DNA of 64,000 bases. Source: Castor canadensis. Lineage: Eukaryota; Chordata; Mammalia; Rodentia; Castoridae. A model generated the notes under the pieces. The model did no database searches. It was not told the origin of the DNA and worked only from the letters and a program-made list of their open reading frames with translations. Location of the stretch: positions 129,031,490-129,095,489 of the forward strand of contig NC_133396.1 of the NCBI RefSeq assembly GCF_047511655.1, in the 5' to 3' direction. A program made the position numbers and the translations under genes. Below, piece by piece: positions 33,987 to 45,553 of the stretch (position 1 is its first letter; each line of letters starts with the position of its first letter).

Positions 33987-34056
33987 TTCAGTACTGGGGT
34001 TGGAACTCAGGGCCACGGGCAGGCACTGTACCACTTGAGCCACACCTCCAGCCCTG
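33987..34056 (-). mobile_element. tRNA-like SINE, antisense, partial
   Basis: CAGTACTGGGGTTGGAACTC then CCACTTGAGCCACACCTCCA. Confidence 0.75.
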
Positions 34057-34799
34057 AGTCACCCTTTTGCCAAACCTACTTATTTACAAAGAATCACAGC
34101 CCCATTAACTATGCCATTAGCCTACTCTCCCTTGCCTGCAGTCACAGTTCAGTGTCTAGGCTTGCCCACAAGACAGCAAGGGCTGTCACAGGACAAGCCC
34201 ATTCTGCTTCCATTTTTAGAGGAAGAAGACAGATTGCTTAAGGGCAAGTCAAATAGGATTCTGAAAGGACAAAGACCCTATTTCTGGGTTTTCATAGTAG
34301 CTTTGACTTCATTCCTTTTCTTGGGAATATGAGATTGGAATGTAAACTGAGGCAAAGTTTTTCTTTTTTGGGGTGGGTGGGAGGATTGGAAATAGAGCTT
34401 CTTATTCTGATTGGGGTCAAGGACAAGTTTAGAACCTGCAATACCTGTGCTGTACTTTATGACAGACTGGTAAATCCAAAAACCAAATTAAGGTTCTGCT
34501 GTTCCACAACTTGCTTGGGGTTGTTTTACTGTCCAGCTATATCCCCTCCTTACCCACTTTCTTCATCAGAAGGATAGCAGCATTTTCCTGGCTCCTTGCT
34601 TTGGATAAGGTAAGGAAGAAAAGTTAGTCCTTCAAACTCTGTGCAGGTCTCACTTCCCCTGGGAGTCAGTCCTCCCTCAGGCTCCCGCATGATTCTGCTG
34701 CTTATCCTTGCTACTGGTTTTAACTTATAAGTCTCATCTGATTGCAAGATGAATCAGACTTTGTCTATGGAATGAAAGACTGCAGCTCAAAGCCCAGGA

Positions 34800-35098
34800 T
34801 TCAGCCAGGTGCAGTGGTTCATATCTGCAATCCTACTCAGGAGACAGAGACTGGGAGGATCTTGGTTTGAGGCCAGCCCAGGCAAAAAAATTCATGAGCC
34901 CCCATCTCAATCAATAAAAGCTGGGCACAGTGACATGTGCCTGTCATCTCAGCTACAAAGGAAGGGTAAATAGGAAGATCACATTCTAGGCTGGCAAGAC
35001 CCTATGGTAAAAATATCTAAACTAAAAAGGGCTGAGGACATGGCTCAAGTGGTAGTGCCTGCAAAACACAGCATTGAATTCCCAAAGCTGCCCTTTGA
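34800..35098 (+). mobile_element. Composite SINE: two B1-like units plus tRNA-like unit
   Basis: Monomers start at CAGCCAGGTGCAGTGGTTCA and AGCTGGGCACAGTGACATGT. The tRNA-like part is at about 35030-35098 and is shortened. Confidence 0.8.
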
Positions 35099-35184
35099 GG
35101 GAATGGGCTGAGCTGTCTTGTGACATCAGCAGCAGAGGTGACCTAGGAAGGGGATTTGAGTATCAGAGGTTGTGTTAACAAGGT

Positions 35185-35312
35185 GGTCCTCTGGGGGTGG
35201 GGGGGGTAAAGAAGAATGATGGGGGGGGTGAAATCAACTATGATATATTGTAAGAACTTTGGTAAATGTCACAATGAACCCCCAGTACAATAATAAAAAA
35301 AAATTTAAAAAC
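35185..35312 (+). repeat. G-rich repeat with A-tail, LINE-1 3'-end-like
   Basis: Two long G-runs, then AACTATGATATATTGTAAGA, AATGTCACAATGAACCCC and an A-rich end. Confidence 0.5.
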
Positions 35313-36420
35313 AAGGTGGCCTTCATGATATAGTACACAGTAAGGTGGAGGGAAGGGATCCTGCTCTGGGCGTCCCTATATTCCCAGCCCTAAGCCTGAG
35401 CTTTGCTCATGGCTGGCACCTGAGGCCTGCACAATGCATGGGGAGGAACAGCCCTCTCAGACCCCCAAGGTCTCTACTAAGAGGTGACCATCACTGGAGA
35501 CACCCAAAGATTAAATAGTCCTCCATCTGACATTTGAGAACTCGATGATGCACGAAACACTGGTGCTGAGACAGGCAGGGGGGAAGAACCCAGGCAGGAG
35601 GTCCAGGAGAGGACAGATGCCAGCTGGGTGTGAAGAGCTCCCTGTCCTTTCCTACCCCCTTCCACTAAGGAGTCAGGAAGATTCTGGTATTCAAACATGG
35701 CAGGAAAGAGAGCTGAAGGACAGATAAATGAGGGTGACAGAAGGAAGAGACTTACAACTGGTGGCCTTGCCACTGGAGGTAGCAATGTGTAGGCTGTGAA
35801 TTCTGATTCTTGCTCTGACCCTGACCAGCCATCTTAAGGAGAAAACTTCTTACTAAAAAACAAAAAATTTCTCTCACCTCAGTAACCACCAATATGTGAG
35901 ATCTAAGAGAATGAATAAGGCCAAAAGTGCTTTGGAAACCCAGAAGCTGAATCCGTGTACCCCAGCGAGTTTCAATCTTTCTTATCCCTGGACACTGGGA
36001 ACCCACAAGTGCCCAAAATTTGAAGCACAAAATTTCTTTGGTGAGGGAGGTCTTTAAAAGTCTCGTTGGACTGATACAGTGTAGTTAAGATGCTGTCAAG
36101 AGCAGGGAGACGGATGGATTGACTCTTAAGGCCCCTTCCAGCCTAAGCTGACCCCTTCCTTGTCCCTTCCTAACCTACACCCACCCTGCTGCTTTGGCTG
36201 GCAAGCCAGGAGCCGGCAGGCAGCCACTAGGAGTAACTGAAAGGAGCAGATGAGAGCGGCAATGTATCCACCCCCACCTCTCTTGCCCCACAGGGACTGC
36301 CGAGAAATGAAAACTAATCAAATTACACCCAACGGCCTCCCGACCCGTGCACAGGAGCCGCCTGGGCCAGGGGCAGGCTGGCTGGGTGGGGTGGGGGCCT
36401 TGGGGAGAGGGAAGGGGAAT
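35313..36420. other. MYOG 5' flank, no repeat recognised
   Basis: About 1.1 kb directly upstream of the MYOG promoter with no interspersed repeat. It is likely to include upstream regulatory sequence. No coding exon is seen. Confidence 0.5.
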
Positions 36421-36563
36421 CACATGTAAGCCACTGTAAACGTCTTGATGTGCAGCAACAGCTTAGAGGAGGCTCAGGTTTCTGTGGCGTAGGCTATATT
36501 TATCTCTGGTTCCATGCCAGCCGGGAGGGTTTAAATGGCACCCAGCAGTTGGTGTGAGGGGCT
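36421..36563 (+). promoter_or_regulatory. MYOG: MYOG proximal promoter
   Basis: In order: E-box CACATG (36421-36426); MEF3/SIX-type TCAGGTTTC (36474-36482); MEF2 site CTATATTTAT (36494-36503); TATA-like TTTAAAT (36530-36536); E-box CAGTTG (36546-36551). This order matches the well-studied mammalian myogenin promoter. There, a distal E-box is bound by MyoD-family/E-protein dimers, the MEF3 site by SIX1/SIX4 and the MEF2 site by MEF2 proteins. The TATA position puts transcription start at roughly 36555-36565. Confidence 0.9.
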
Positions 36564-36609
36564 GCAGGAGCTTGGGGACCTGTGGCAGGAACAAGCCTTT
36601 TTCGATCCC

Positions 36610-37080
36610 ATGGAGCTGTATGAGACATCCCCCTACTTCTACCAGGAGCCCCGCTTCTATGATGGGGAAAACTACCTGCCTGTCCATCTCCAGGGCTTCG
36701 AGCCACCGGGCTATGAGCGGACTGAGCTCAGCCTGAGCCCCGAGGTCCGAGGGCCACTGGAGGACAAGGGGCTGGGGACCCCCGAGCACTGTCCTGGTCA
36801 GTGTCTGCCTTGGGCATGCAAGGTGTGTAAGAGGAAGTCCGTGTCTGTGGATCGGCGACGGGCGGCCACCCTAAGGGAGAAGCGCAGGCTCAAGAAGGTG
36901 AACGAGGCCTTTGAGGCCCTGAAAAGGAGCACCCTGCTCAACCCCAACCAGCGGCTGCCCAAGGTGGAAATTCTGCGCAGTGCCATCCAGTACATCGAGC
37001 GCCTGCAGGCCCTGCTCAGCTCCCTCAACCAGGAGGAGCGTGACCTCCGCTACCGAAGTGGGGGTGGGCCCCAGCCGGCG
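36610..37080 (+). CDS. MYOG: Myogenin, exon 1 coding part (residues 1-157)
   Basis: Myogenin is a muscle-specific basic helix-loop-helix transcription factor that dimerises with E proteins, binds CANNTG E-boxes and drives terminal myoblast differentiation in the nucleus. The translation from ATG at 36610 begins [19 protein letters not shown], as in other mammals. Then come the Cys/His-rich segment ([16 protein letters not shown]), the basic region ([20 protein letters not shown]), helix 1, a loop containing LNPNQRLPK and helix 2 ([18 protein letters not shown]), roughly residues 80-135. The exon ends phase 0 at GCG/GTAAGT. The open frame continues 25 codons upstream to an ATG at 36535, but that ATG overlaps the TATA-like element and is probably not transcribed. 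The full CDS over three exons is 675 nt (224 residues plus stop), the same length as the human protein. Confidence 0.97.
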
Positions 37081-37814
37081 GTAAGTGGCCGGCCACCTGC
37101 ACCAGGGGTGAGGCCAGAGGGAGGCATCCAGACAGCCGTGGGACACCATGGAGTCACCAGTCAGATGGCTGGAGCAAGTGCCAAGCAGGGCCTTAGGGAT
37201 TGAAAGACCCCCTCCTTTTGTCAGAGCTTGGCTGTCCAGCTGACCTCCTGTGCCCCCATGCTCTTTCCAGACCAGACAAAGGCAGTGGGCAGGAGGTGCT
37301 GACCCAGTGGGGCTGGCTGGCACAGAGCTACAGAAGGGACCCAGGAATAAGCCAATAGTGAGCCTGGGTGAGAGAAGGATTAATCTCCATGCTTAAGTCA
37401 GAGCCTAAAAGGCCATGCCAAGTTAGTCAAAGAAGCCTGCTTTGCTCCCCAGTCCACCCCCGTCCTGGGTGTGGCTGAGCAGATAAAACCCACCCAGTTT
37501 CACTGGAATCCTAGCAGGCCTCCTCAGAAGTCACCCTAGTGGGGCCAGATGGGCTGCCTTGTCACCCTTATCCCCAGGAACCCCTTTAAGTTAGTGTCCT
37601 GTGAAGACAGAATCATTCTGGAAACCAGGAAAGGCCTGGCTGTAGGAGGGTCTTTTTGGAGTGAACATTCTGGAGGTGAGGGTGCCCTAGGCTGGAGGGC
37701 CCCAGCCTTGGCCCACCTTTGTACCCCAGCACAGTTCTGACTGCTGGGACCAGGCAGAGAGACACAGCTGAGGATGGCTGTGCCCTGACCTTGGGCCTTG
37801 GCCGTGTCTTGCAG
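37081..37814 (+). other. MYOG: MYOG intron 1
   Basis: GTAAGT at 37081 and GCAG at 37811-37814. No repeat or extra exon is recognised. Open frames on both strands here look like chance. Confidence 0.9.
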
Positions 37815-37896
37815 GTGCCCAGTGACTGCAGCTCCCACAGCGCCTCCTGCAGCCCAGAGTGGGGAAGTGTACTGGAGTTTGGCCCCAACCCCAGCG
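37815..37896 (+). CDS. MYOG: Myogenin, exon 2 (residues 158-184 plus 1 nt)
   Basis: The 82-nt exon reads [20 protein letters not shown] and then EFGPNPS. It is Ser/Cys-rich, like the corresponding mammalian exon, which lies in the C-terminal transactivation half. Splice sites are CTTGCAG/GTGCCC and AGCG/GTAAGTG. It ends in phase 1. Confidence 0.96.
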
Positions 37897-38261
37897 GTAA
37901 GTGAAGCCTGACTTTGGTAACTAACCATGGCTCAATCCCTCAGCCTTTCCTTAACCTGGATTCTCCCCTCTTACCTGTCCCTGCTCCAGTCCTCTTCCTG
38001 TGGTTTCTCCAGGGACCTGCTGACCCCAAATGGTGGGCTGAGAGGCCCTGTGCCGTCCTGCAGCCCTGACCAGCTAAAAGGGGCCATGGCCTCCTGCAGC
38101 TCTCCAGCTGGTGCCTGCTGACTGACCTTCTCAGTGAGAGAAGACCGTCCTGCCCCAGGGGTCCCTGGGAGTTGCTGAGTCAGTGCTGCAAAACTGGGCC
38201 CAGCAAAGGGCAGTTCCAGTTGCTTCGAATCCCCCACTAGGGAATTCAGAGAGGAGACATG

Positions 38262-38301
38262 CACACAAGCACACACACACACCCCCCCCCACACACACAC
38301 C
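38262..38301. repeat. CA/C-rich microsatellite in MYOG intron 2
   Basis: CACACA runs around a C10 tract. Confidence 0.85.
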
Positions 38302-38428
38302 ATGGAGAAAGGTAGTGGCTAGGGAGAACTCCTGGATTTTGTCCACCCATCTGTCCTCAAAAACCTGTGTCACTCCAAGGCATCCTCCTTCCTTGCCCAG
38401 ATAACACCCTCCCACCTTCTCCTTACAG

Positions 38429-38550
38429 ACCATCTGCTTGCAGCTGATCCTACAGATGCCCGCAACCTGCACTCCCTCACCTCCATCGTGGACAGCATCA
38501 CAGTAGAGGATGTGTCTGTGGCCTTCCCAGACGAAACCATGCCCAACTGA
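38429..38550 (+). CDS. MYOG: Myogenin, exon 3 coding part (residues 185-224)
   Basis: Acceptor CCTTACAG/ACCATC. The exon completes a split Asp codon and reads [20 protein letters not shown], then [19 protein letters not shown] and TGA (38548-38550). The [15 protein letters not shown] segment is the conserved C-terminal amphipathic region of MyoD-family proteins, known as helix 3 and linked to chromatin-dependent activation. Confidence 0.97.
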
Positions 38551-39285
38551 GATGTCTACCAGGCTGGGTGTCCGTGTGAGCCCCCTTGCTGGCGACAGAT
38601 GCTACCACTTCTGCAGCAGGGGCCTCCTGAAGAAGGCTGTTAGGATGCCAGGATGACAGCCCTGGGCTGCCACAGGCCATACTATTCCACTCCCCATCCA
38701 CATAAGGAATGGATGCCCTCATTTAGCTGACTTAGAACAAGGGCATCCCCTTTCCAAGGAGATAAAGCAGGGGACCAGAGCGCCCCCTTGTGGATACCCC
38801 CAGGGGCTCAGGGGGCAAACTCAGGAGCTTCCTTTTTCTCATACGCAGCCTCTAATTCCAACCCCCAAATGAAATGGTTTGACAGACAAAGACAGTGTTC
38901 TGACCAGGACAAGTGTGCACATCTCTTGTTCTAGTCTCTTCCTGATGCCAGTGGCTGGGCTGGGCCTGCCATGAGTTGAGAGAGAAGAAAGGGAGAGGAA
39001 CAATCCATGTCCTTGGGGGGCCAAGCTTTTGCAGTGAATATTGGGAACCTTCCACTGGTTTTATGTTTTGTTTTGTTTTGTGTGTTGTTTGTAAAGCTGC
39101 CATCTGACCAAGGTCTCCTGTGCTGATGTTGCTGGAGACAGGCAGGGATGGGGGGGGGGCTCTTGGGGTGATTTCTTTTGTTAACTAAGCATCGTGTGGT
39201 TTTGCCATTGTTTTGTATTTTTTTTTTTTGCTAACTTATTTGGATTTTTTTTAAAAAATGAATAAAGACTGGTTGCTAAAAGAGT
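38551..39285 (+). other. MYOG: MYOG 3' untranslated region
   Basis: It runs from the stop codon to the expected cleavage about 15-25 nt past AATAAA at 39261-39266. Poly-T, G and TTTTG-rich tracts are present near 39060-39250. Confidence 0.85.
39261..39266 (+). terminator. MYOG: MYOG polyadenylation signal
   Basis: AATAAA is followed by GACTGGTTGC and then a GTGTCTGTGATG downstream GU-rich element. Confidence 0.88.
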
Positions 39286-41628
39286 GTCTGTGATGAAGTA
39301 GAGGGTGGGGAGTGACTGGCAGCTCTGCCCCTTCCCCTCAGCAGTCCAGATACACTCCAGGGGTGGGCCTTCCGTGGATGCCAAGGATTGCCATGGGCTC
39401 CAAAAGCACCACAGGCACCATCCTGCAATGGTCACTAGGCCCTGGGGGGCTCTGCTCTTTTTTCCCCCACTACAACAGGAACCAAGTGTGTCTGATCCAC
39501 AGCCTAGAGGAAAACCAGTTTCCAGAGAAACTGTGGAACCCAGAGGAAAATCTGGTGTGCACTCCATTGCACTTTAATTCACAGACATCTTCACACTCTG
39601 CTTTGTTCCACTGTACAACCCAACAGGTTCATTGCCTCCACTTAGTTGAACGTGTGCAGGTGCCCTGCACTCAACACATAGTCCAGGCCAGGGGAGTACA
39701 GCTGGATTTGTCGAGCTCTCCTCCCTTATCCCTGTCTTTCCCCTGGTTCCACATTACTGGGAGCCCTGTAGAGAAGTGGGAGGTGATTAGATTAAAGAGT
39801 GTGCTCAGGCACTGCCATTTCATTGCAGGCCAAATAGCAGTCCCCTCGCCACTCTTCTTTCTCCATGCAAAAGGGTTCCTGTCCCTGTCTACTACTCAGA
39901 GATGAAGCAGGAAGAGCACAGAAGGGTTCACAAAGAATAATCAAAGGAGAAGCTGGGGCTCTGTCATTTAGGACGCTATTTTTCAAAGACTGGCTTCCCA
40001 AGGGGAGAAGGTGGGCGGGGAATTGTGAACAAAGACTTTGGATGGAGATTACGTAAGGATTAACTGGGGGAGTTAGCAGGAACTAGAACTGAAATGGACC
40101 AAGAACACCTAATAAAAACTTTATTAATTCCAATTGCTTGGGCCTAAGTTGGTCTGGTTTATTGCGAATTATAAGTTTCAGAATCACTGCAGAATGGGGA
40201 TTCAGAGCACGGCACTCAATTCCAGCCCCCACTGAGTTCTTGGGGGCCCTTAACAAGTGACTCAACCTAGCTGCAGAGACCAGTACTGGTGGCCATTCAG
40301 TACTTACTCTAGATTCTGCTAGGCCACCTCCCCACACTGCCCCCCTGACTTGGTTCCTAGAGGGAGAGTTGACACCCTGCCCCCAGTTTTTCCTGGAGGC
40401 AAAGTCTACCTAAGGAAGAAATAAGAAGAAAACCTCAGCAGAGACTCAGGGAACTCTGGTGAGGGTGCACAAAGTAGGATTCCCCCAAGGCCTGCTTATC
40501 TCAAGTAAGCAGTCAGGCTGGGCCCACTGGAAGTCATCAACTGACCTCATCGGCCCTGGTTTGTGGGATTTTCTTCTTTGTGAGTTTGTGTCACTGTGTT
40601 TATAGTCTTCCCCTCTTGGATGGGCTGGAGAGGTACATCTATTTCTTTCCTATGACCTCAAGGGCCCACGCTCTTTCGGTGAGGAGGGCAATAAGGGTGA
40701 TTATGATGATGTGCCTCTGGTCTACGTTCACTTCCTTACAACCCACCAAAATACTGAACTGTACATCTACAGAACGATCTTCTCTCCTCAAACTTATTTC
40801 CTCTGACCCTGGTACCTCCCAGGCTCTCAGGGTGAATTCTACCCACTGCCTTCAGCTATGTCCTGCCTATCACTTATCCTCCTTACTGGGGTCTAGGCTG
40901 GCGAAGAAGAAAGGCACTCAACAGTGCCAAGGAGATAATGCGTTCTGGGGTTGAGGATATATCTCTAAAATCCATTCCTCTTCAGTTACTATGCCAACTA
41001 GAAACTGAGGTTCATTCATCCTCTGGAAAGAATGGCTACTAGAGTCAATAGAGCTCTGCCATTGTTCAAGTGTAATCATCGTCTACTTACTTTGTCACAG
41101 CCTTAAGTCCTTGAGTTAGAAGTAATCTGGTGTAAAAGTACTGTTGTGAATGGCAAACTCTGCCACACAGGAGCCCAGTCTCATTCATTATTTTCACAGA
41201 ATAAATGTCATCAGAGGACAGGGACTTTCTTAAATTAACAAATCCTTAACCTTCACAATAGAAGTACAGATAAGACTCCAACTAATGAATAATGAGGTGG
41301 AGTGCTTTAGGGAAATTAAGCTTAAATTCCTTCCTCAGTGGAAGCACATATAATAAATCAAACTGTGTTAATCAAACGTTGCCTAATTATGGACTTGGGG
41401 GAATCACTAGAATGAAGAGAGAATTACTTGAAAGTGGCATACCAATTGTTAGTGTAGAAATAGGAACTTTACTTAAAGTGTTTAGATAATTAGTGTGAAT
41501 TGCAGGATGCTTCAGGTTAGATTTGTATACTCCAGTAAACACTCTTAGATATCAAACTTCTCCAGGTAATTTATTTGGTGGGCTGGAAAACCTGAGTGTT
41601 GTAGATATAGCAGGTGGTTGGAACAACT
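39286..41628. other. Convergent intergenic gap between MYOG and PPFIA4, first part
   Basis: No SINE or LTR is recognised. Open frames up to 197 codons (39312-39905) overlap each other on both strands and carry no recognisable domain. 41280-41480 is A+T-rich and repeat-free. No gene is supported. Confidence 0.45.
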
Positions 41629-41757
41629 GGAGAGGGAAGTGAAGGGCAGACAATGGAGGGTGAGAGGAGAGGAACCCGCTCGATTTGAGAATCCGTTTCA
41701 TGGATAAAATGTCATCCCCATCATGTCATGCCCCTTGCAGTCCTCTGGCTTCCTGGT
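41629..41757 (+). repeat. Local duplication, copy 1
   Basis: GGAGAGGGAAGTGAAGGGCA, a degenerate middle and GAATCCGTTTCATGGATAAA resemble 42331-42447 in the same order and orientation. Confidence 0.6.
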
Positions 41758-42330
41758 TTCTGGGAAAGGCCTGATGCACAGAAACCTGAGCTAAAGCTTT
41801 GCATGAGACCAGAAGACTCCAGGCTGACCTGGGGTCTTAGCTAAGGAACCCCGGCTCAGGCCTGTGTGGGAATGCACACCGCCACCTGTCCGTGCTGCAT
41901 GCCTACTCTCCCCTTTGCCACAGGCGACCACCCTGACCCACATCCTTGCCTCTCACTCTGTTTGGAACATTCCTAAGGGGAGCAAAGGAAAGGGTTCTAG
42001 GAAAGAAACCAGAATGCTGAAACATGATGTTGGAGTCTCGTCTCAAACTCAACATGTCCATCACCAAACTCACATTTCCACAAAAGCTTGTTCCTTCTAC
42101 ATCTCCATCCCAGTGGATGGCAGCACTAGGAAATCATGTTTTTTCTGGATCCCTTTGGATCGCATTTCTGTAGCCAGCTGGTCACCAAAGCCCATCTTGA
42201 TCATGGAGGAGGTAGAAGGGGACCCCTAGAGGCTATAGGCAATAGACCAGCACCTTCTTTGTCTGTTTGCCCTGTCTGGGCTCTAAGTTGTCTTGCCTGG
42301 CTCTCCTCCTGTTACCTGTGCCTGTCACCT

Positions 42331-42447
42331 GGAGAGGGAGGTGGTCAGTCAATGGAGGATAAGAGGAAAGGAATCCCCTCAATTCAGATGTCTGTTTCAC
42401 AGATAAATCTCTACCCCCAACAAGTCTCGTCCCTTGGACTCTGCCAT
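42331..42447 (+). repeat. Local duplication, copy 2
   Basis: GGAGAGGGAGGTGGTCAGTC, then AGATGTCTGTTTCACAGATA, parallels 41629-41757, about 700 bp away. Confidence 0.6.
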
Positions 42448-42714
42448 TCCTTGCTCCATCAGTGTCTGTGGCATTGCTGACTTTGGATAGGATACAAGGA
42501 CACAGTGTGTTATGCAGCACAGATGGAAGTTCACCATTTGGATAAGCAGAACAAAAACATGGCAATGAAGATTCACAGGATCCAGGTCTACCTGAGTGGT
42601 ACAAAACAGTTGTGGTAAGAGCACAAGCACTTACATGTTGGGGAAGGCATGACTTCCCTTTAAAGAGAAGCAAGTCATATTGTCAAGTACTCCTGGCACT
42701 GGGTCAAGACAGTT

Positions 42715-42812
42715 TGTTGTTTGAGACAGGGTCTCATTGTGTAGCTCAGGCTGACCCCAGATTCTCCTCACCTCACCTCCTGAGTACTGGCATGTGTCAC
42801 CATGTCTCATCT
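42715..42812 (-). mobile_element. B1 SINE, antisense
   Basis: TTGAGACAGGGTCTCATTGT then ATGTGTCACCATGTCTCATC. Confidence 0.8.
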
Positions 42813-42869
42813 GGATCAGGACTTTAGCTTACAGACTCTAGTTAAGGACAAGGCAATGGAGTCAGGAGA

Positions 42870-42985
42870 CTTAGGGTGAGACCTACATCTCTTCCCAGCT
42901 ATGTGATCTCAGCCTTATCATTTTCTTTTCTAGAAAATGGGGATAACACATCATAGGGTTGTAAGGACTCAATCAATTAATCCAT
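42870..42985 (+). repeat. MIR fragment
   Basis: CAGCTATGTGATCTCAGCCT then GAAAATGGGGATAACACATC. Confidence 0.65.
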
Positions 42986-42989
42986 TCAG

Positions 42990-43209
42990 TATGTGCAATG
43001 ATTTGAATGTTTGTGCACCTCTCCAAAATTCATATTAAAACTTAATCTCCAATGCAATAGTATTAACAGAAGTGATGTGGGAATGCTGAGTTCATGAGAT
43101 CTTGGATGTGCCTAAATCTTGAAGGTCTCAACTTCCAGAACTGTGAGAATTTGTTATTTATAAATTACCTAAGTTATTTTGTTATAGCAGCAGAAACAGA
43201 CTCAAACAA
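42990..43209 (+). repeat. MaLR-type LTR, shortened
   Basis: GCAATGATTTGAATGTTTGT, CTTCCAGAACTGTGAGAATT and TTATAGCAGCAGAAACAGAC, with the middle missing. Confidence 0.65.
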
Positions 43210-44039
43210 TGCTTAGGACAGTGTCTGCCATCCAACAGTATACAGTAATTTTCAGCTTTTACTAATATTATTCCCTCTGAAAATCCTCAGATAAGGTTGG
43301 TTATCCATTCCATTCAAGTGTGTCCACCCAAGGATGTAGAGGTCAATGAGACTAACTTAAGGCATGTCCTAGCAGCCCAGTGTGAGACAAACAAGGAGAC
43401 AGTAAGTGCACAGCATTTGAATGTGCAGAGTGCTCATGGAGTGCTGGAAGCTATTGGCTCCCTAATTCTGCTGGAGAGGTAGACATTGCCTCACCGGGGA
43501 GGCTTGAAGATTCAAAGCTGCAAAGGCAGGGAAAGAGGTAGCTGGCTGCCTTCTGGTGAGGAGACTGGATGGACATAACATTTCTGAGTTAGGTGGACTG
43601 GGGACTGGCAGAAGGAGGAAAGGGTCAAGGACCCCCATGGCTCCTTGCTTCCATAAGAAACATGAATGGCTTCTTATAGCCACCTAGAACTGGAGCTGGA
43701 CCCTGATCTAGAGGTAGGGGAGAGCTGCTGGTAGTGAGAACGAGGAGGGCAGCTTAGAAGCAGCAGCAACTCTGGGTGCAGTGGGAAAAGATATGAGCAG
43801 GGTAAGCATGGGTAGGTGAAGATGGAAGAGGAAATCAGTTAAGCCGAGCACAGGCTCCTCACTCCTTCATCTTGCCTTCTATACCCTTAGCCCAATCCAC
43901 CCAAACATGAAACTCCCCATCAATCCTGTATGTAGAGAAACAAACAGAAGGTTATTGACTATAAGTTTGCAAAACTCTTGATACTGGACATGTCAGATGA
44001 GTTCAATTTCAAAAAAGGACTAGAGGCCATTTGTATGTT
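43210..44039. other. Intergenic, no gene seen
   Basis: Mixed composition, no recognised repeat, just beyond the inferred 3' end of PPFIA4. Confidence 0.4.
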
Positions 44040-44056
44040 GTCTTAAAACCAGGTTG

Positions 44057-44062
44057 TTTATT
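44057..44062 (-). terminator. PPFIA4: Candidate distal PPFIA4 polyadenylation signal
   Basis: AATAAA on the - strand within ACGTAACAATAAACAACC, preceded by GU-rich repeats. Confidence 0.45.
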
Positions 44063-44531
44063 GTTACGTACACACCCACTCTCACACCCCACACACAGAC
44101 ACATCCACACATTCACTCCTGATGAACTGAGCCAATACAGTACTGAGAAGGGACCTGGTGAGACACAGAAGTTGGAGAGAAGGGTTTGGGACACTGGTGA
44201 TTCTCTAAAGAAAAAACATATTGACTATGAAGCAAGGGGTACACAAAGACAACTGCCTTCCATCATTGTGTACAGATACCCCTTCTCATCACCTCCCTGT
44301 ATTCCTTCTCTGGGGCCCTGAATACACCTGGCTCCCCCAGCTGTTGCCTTTTCACTTAGCCAACCAGGGCTGACTCTTTCGCATAGCCAGCCCATGGAGT
44401 TTCCTGACTCTTGTAGTGCTCAACTCTATTAATCTAAGGACTCTGAAGTTTCTCCATAATTCTAGCATCCACTATCTAAGAATGGAAGCTCTTTATACAC
44501 AATTCATCTTCTGCTCCATTGCTCCTCTGTA

Positions 44532-44537
44532 TTTATT
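44532..44537 (-). terminator. PPFIA4: Candidate proximal PPFIA4 polyadenylation signal
   Basis: AATAAA on the - strand within CTGGGAATAAATACAG. Confidence 0.35.
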
Positions 44538-45502
44538 CCCAGCAGCCTGACTGGTAGGGAGGGCAGAAACAATGAGGAAGAACAAGGGCAGATGGTTGCC
44601 TACCCAGCCCAAGTGCAAGCCCACCCAACCACCCCACTGGTCAAACTCTGCTCTACTGAGCTGCAGCACAGGGCTCTAAGCCCTATTACTCCTTCAGAAC
44701 AGAGTGCTCTGACCTATTATCCCACCTGAGAGCCTAGCCCTGCTCAAAACCAAGCGCAGCAGATGACCAACTGGCTGCTCCAGCCACCTGTAGGATTGCG
44801 CTGCACCACTGCTCTACAGCAAAAGCCCTTCCCCTCCCACAGGTGTTTTCCCTCTCCTCTCTTGATGAAGCCCTAGTTCCATCAATCCACCATGAACTTG
44901 GGTCCCCAACATTTTCAGGCACCTTGGTAGGATGAAAGAATGAGTGAGGAAGAGATCTCTTGAGAATCAAATTCCTTCCAAATCAGAATGCTAATCCTCT
45001 GCCCCAGGTCTCTCCATGCTGCTAAGGGAAATGATTAAAATGGTGGAAGGCAGGCAGGTCTCAGGAATTTCAGGAGGAAGATAGTCCATGCACACCAAAA
45101 GAACCCTGGAGAACTGGATGATATGGGGACAGGCAGGAGTGACTGCCTTCATTGACAGGATTTCCTGGTCCTGGGATGTGATTCACTGAAAGGGAAGCTA
45201 TTTTCTTCCTGGCAGGTCAGAAGAAGGAAGCTTCCCACTGCCCTTTTTCCCAAACCTGATTTTAGTGTCAATGTATGTTCAATCCACTCATCAGATTCTT
45301 CTTATGAGGGTGGATTTACTAAAGAACTGTGGCAGAGGAGGACAACAAAGGAAGAGATATTAGGGGCAGAACAGCAGCTCACAGTTCATCTGTTCTGCCC
45401 CAGGGCCAAGATCCACTTAGCAGCTGTACTCTATGGCTGGGGCTGGGAGCATTCTCATTGTCTTTTGGGCATATGGCTACCAGAGGCCACCAGAGGCCAC
45501 TA

Positions 45503-45506
<4 letters not shown>

Positions 45507-45548
<42 letters not shown>
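45507..45548. repeat. (CT)n microsatellite
   Basis: About 42 bp CT run inside the presumed PPFIA4 3' UTR. Confidence 0.95.

Positions 45549-45553
<5 letters not shown>

Noticed and set aside
20146-36400. ADORA1 coding exons expected beside MYOG
   Set aside because: No seven-transmembrane receptor sequence was found on either strand. The coding exons presumably lie left of the window; untranslated exons cannot be recognised by eye.
36871-37323. 150-codon open frame antisense to MYOG exon 1
   Set aside because: Shadow of the GC-rich MYOG coding sequence on the opposite strand.
39312-39905. 197-codon open frame downstream of MYOG
   Set aside because: No recognisable domain, overlaps other open frames on both strands, and no splice or promoter context.
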